Positions 62,147-64,000 of a DNA stretch of 64,000 nucleotides are shown here, piece by piece; position 1 is the first letter of the stretch, and every line of letters starts with the position of its first letter. The position numbers were made by a program, and so were the translations under genes. The DNA lies in the NCBI GenBank assembly GCA_027574665.1, contig CM050666.1:8804001-8868000 (forward strand). The letters are read 5' to 3'. The stretch comes from Rhynochetos jubatus (lineage: Eukaryota > Chordata > Aves > Eurypygiformes > Rhynochetidae). Under the pieces are notes generated by a model. That model was not told the DNA's origin. It searched no databases and saw only the letters and a list, made by a program, of their open reading frames with translations.

Positions 62147-63677
62147 GTGAGCTTTTTTAACTTCTTTTTGAAGCTTATGAGAGTTTTGTCATTGGCTTCG
62201 GTGGAAACAGGCTCAGGACTGCAGTGCAGATATCGGCAATTGATGGTTGTCCACAGAAATGATCCGGTGCTCATGAAGTGCATAACTTACTGTGTGCAAA
62301 CTACAGTTGCAATGAATCCACTGAAAAAAGTAAACTGCAGCTAAAGTTAACAAAGTGTTTTATTTTTATACAAGTGTTTTTAAGGATAAAAGAGGAATCT
62401 AAGTATCAGTTTTAAAGGGTATGAAGGAAAAACGTGTATATAGGAAACTATTGCCTGACATTTTACTGAGTTTGCTTATATATAACATCTTTTTGAAGTC
62501 ATAAATTTGCAAGAGATCTTTGTTTTCTGTCTCTTTTCTATCAAAACGATAGTGGAAGAAATTTTAAAATATCTGTAAAAACTCAATTCTGTTTTTTTGC
62601 TTAAAGTTGTTTCATAGTTGTTGTTTACATGTGTGTTCAGAACCACAATCAGAATAAAGTCAATCTGTGACCAGTCTTTGTCAGCGTTAATAGATTGTGC
62701 GATTTTGCACATATGCTTGTGTTAATTTGCCTGTAACTTTATGTGATAAGATGAAGTAAAATCGTTCATGAGGTATTAGAAATCAAAGAGCTTTAAGTCC
62801 ATTTCCGGTACTGAATTCCTTTTTAAGAGCATTGTTATTTTGAGGGGAGCTTTGTTCTGATTTTTGTTGTGTGTTGGGGTTTTGTTTAATTCTGTGCTGT
62901 TGCATGATCACACTTTTAGCAATAAGAAGTTGGAAAATATTTCTTTAAAGCTAATAATACAAGAATTGCCAAGATCTGCAACAAGAGAAGATTTATTAAT
63001 TCAGGAGCCGCTGCACTTGTCACTGCTAATTCTTGTCTGTGCAACAAGATAAAGTCGGTCTGGATTTTACTGATCCTGAAGTTAGGTGGTTGCATCAAAT
63101 CTTTGTGGCAAGAGCAGTTATTAATTATCAGGGACCTTGAAAATTAGTGTAATGATAACTACATGTTAGAAGTACTTTGAGGGGCTCAGGTTTCCCCAAA
63201 GAAATTGAAAGAAGTGCGGCAGAGATGCTGTACAGGTAATATGAAGGAAAGAGCGAACCCAGTGCTTCCGTAGTGTAAAGCCAGAGCCACACCAAGTGCT
63301 ACTGAAGGGCAAGAATCCAGGTTCACTGTGGAAAACATTTGGATCCTGGGCAGACCTGAGACTTTCGTTACACTAAGCTGAGACTAAGTTAATGTTCTGT
63401 CCTACCGGGACACTGTGGGGGAGATGCAATTGTCTTGTCTCCCTGTCACCAGTAGCTTCAATAAACACACCTTTAAGAGACCAGAGAATGAGTTAGGCCT
63501 TTGGAGGTCCTCAGTATGTTCAAAGCTTAACTGATACTGTTACAAGTGAAATATATCTGACAAAGTATTTAGACAAAACATTGTTAAGACCTGGATCACT
63601 GTTTGCATAATATCATAAAGAAGTAAGTAATTTCACAATGAATCAAAGAAATACTAAGCAGTAATCTAAAGGGGGGT

Positions 63678-63986
63678 GTCAGGAGGATGGGGCCAGGCTC
63701 TGCTCAGGGGTGTCCAGTGACAGGACAAGGGGCAGTGGCCATCAACTGGAAAACAGAAGGTTCAACCTGAATGTGAGGAAACCCTTCTGCCCTGTGAGGG
63801 TGACAGAGGCAGAGGGGACAGAGGGGACAGGCTGCCCAGAGAGAGGGGGGAGTCTCCTTCCCTGGAGACTTTCCAAAGCCACCTGGACGTGTTCCTCTGT
63901 GATCTGCTCCAGATGATCCTGCTCAGGCAGAGGGGTTGGACTGGATAGTCTCTAGAGGTCCTTTCCAACCCCTACCATTCTATGAA
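63678..63986 (+). mobile_element. CR1 LINE 3' end (plus strand)
   Basis: Typical CR1 3' UTR: a gtgacaggacaaggggcagt segment, ggctgcccagaga, then ggttggactggatagtc and tttccaacccctaccattct, ending in ATTCTATGA, the CR1 terminal octamer repeat reduced to one copy. It is 5'-truncated at about 63678 as usual for CR1. An internal 9-bp direct duplication (cagagggga twice, near 63810-63828) is present. It reads as better preserved than the remnant at 6709-6990, so it may be a younger insertion. It carries no coding capacity. Confidence 0.92.
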
Positions 63987-64000
63987 ATCAGGCAATAATT

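Larger units (their letters stand above)
60451..63677. other. Downstream AT-rich region (distal 3' UTR or intergenic)
   Basis: About 3.2 kb with no recognised coding exon. In mammals the next gene on this strand is DGCR8; none of its conserved coding sequence is seen before the window ends. The first 1.7 kb may be an extended TANGO2 3' UTR. Confidence 0.5.

Noticed and set aside
60451-63677. Possible first exons of DGCR8, the next gene in mammals
   Set aside because: No CpG island, promoter or DGCR8-like coding sequence is visible before the window ends.
1-64000. tRNA, rRNA, CRISPR arrays, bacterial operons or phage genes
   Set aside because: None was seen; splice sites, CR1 and LTR repeats show this is vertebrate chromosomal DNA.

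Overview
This is vertebrate nuclear DNA, almost certainly from a bird. It is intron-rich and AT-rich, with canonical GT-AG splice sites and two isolated CpG islands. The recognisable interspersed repeats are CR1 LINE fragments and one avian-type solo LTR. Almost all short ORFs are chance open frames; no bacterial-style gene organisation, CRISPR array, rRNA or tRNA was seen.

The one gene that can be read with confidence is TANGO2 (transport and Golgi organization 2 homolog), on the + strand. A non-coding first exon lies in the right-hand CpG island (about 26285-26344). Eight coding exons follow between 34302 and 59961. The splice phases join perfectly into a 276-residue protein, the same length as human TANGO2, with the family NRDE motif at residues 25-28. 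The gene looks intact. Its 3' UTR and several possible poly(A) signals follow (60414 to 62146).

Layout: 1-22230 is non-coding AT-rich DNA with one CR1 remnant (6709-6990) and a few isolated exon-like segments. A CpG island follows at 22230-23500, with three inverted CCAAT boxes and a 21-bp tandem duplication. A gap without a gene runs to about 25990. The TANGO2 CpG-island promoter, at 25990-26700, has three direct CCAAT boxes, GC boxes and an ETS site. The TANGO2 body fills 26285 to about 60450, with a solo LTR in intron 2 and a CR1 reverse-transcriptase remnant in intron 6. An AT-rich downstream region ends in a CR1 3' tail (63678-63986).

The left island is best read as the promoter of a divergently transcribed minus-strand gene. 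In mammals the head-to-head neighbour of TANGO2 is ARVCF, so 1-22230 is plausibly ARVCF intron 1. This is synteny inference: no ARVCF coding exon was found here.

No convincing new biological system was found. The observations most worth checking are a pair of short upstream ORFs in the spliced TANGO2 leader that overlap as ATGA, the mirror-arranged CCAAT triplets of the two islands, a 180-codon antisense ORF in TANGO2 intron 2 whose stop overlaps a poly(A) signal, candidate unassigned exons in the left third, and the apparent absence of the miR-185 hairpin from the TANGO2 introns.
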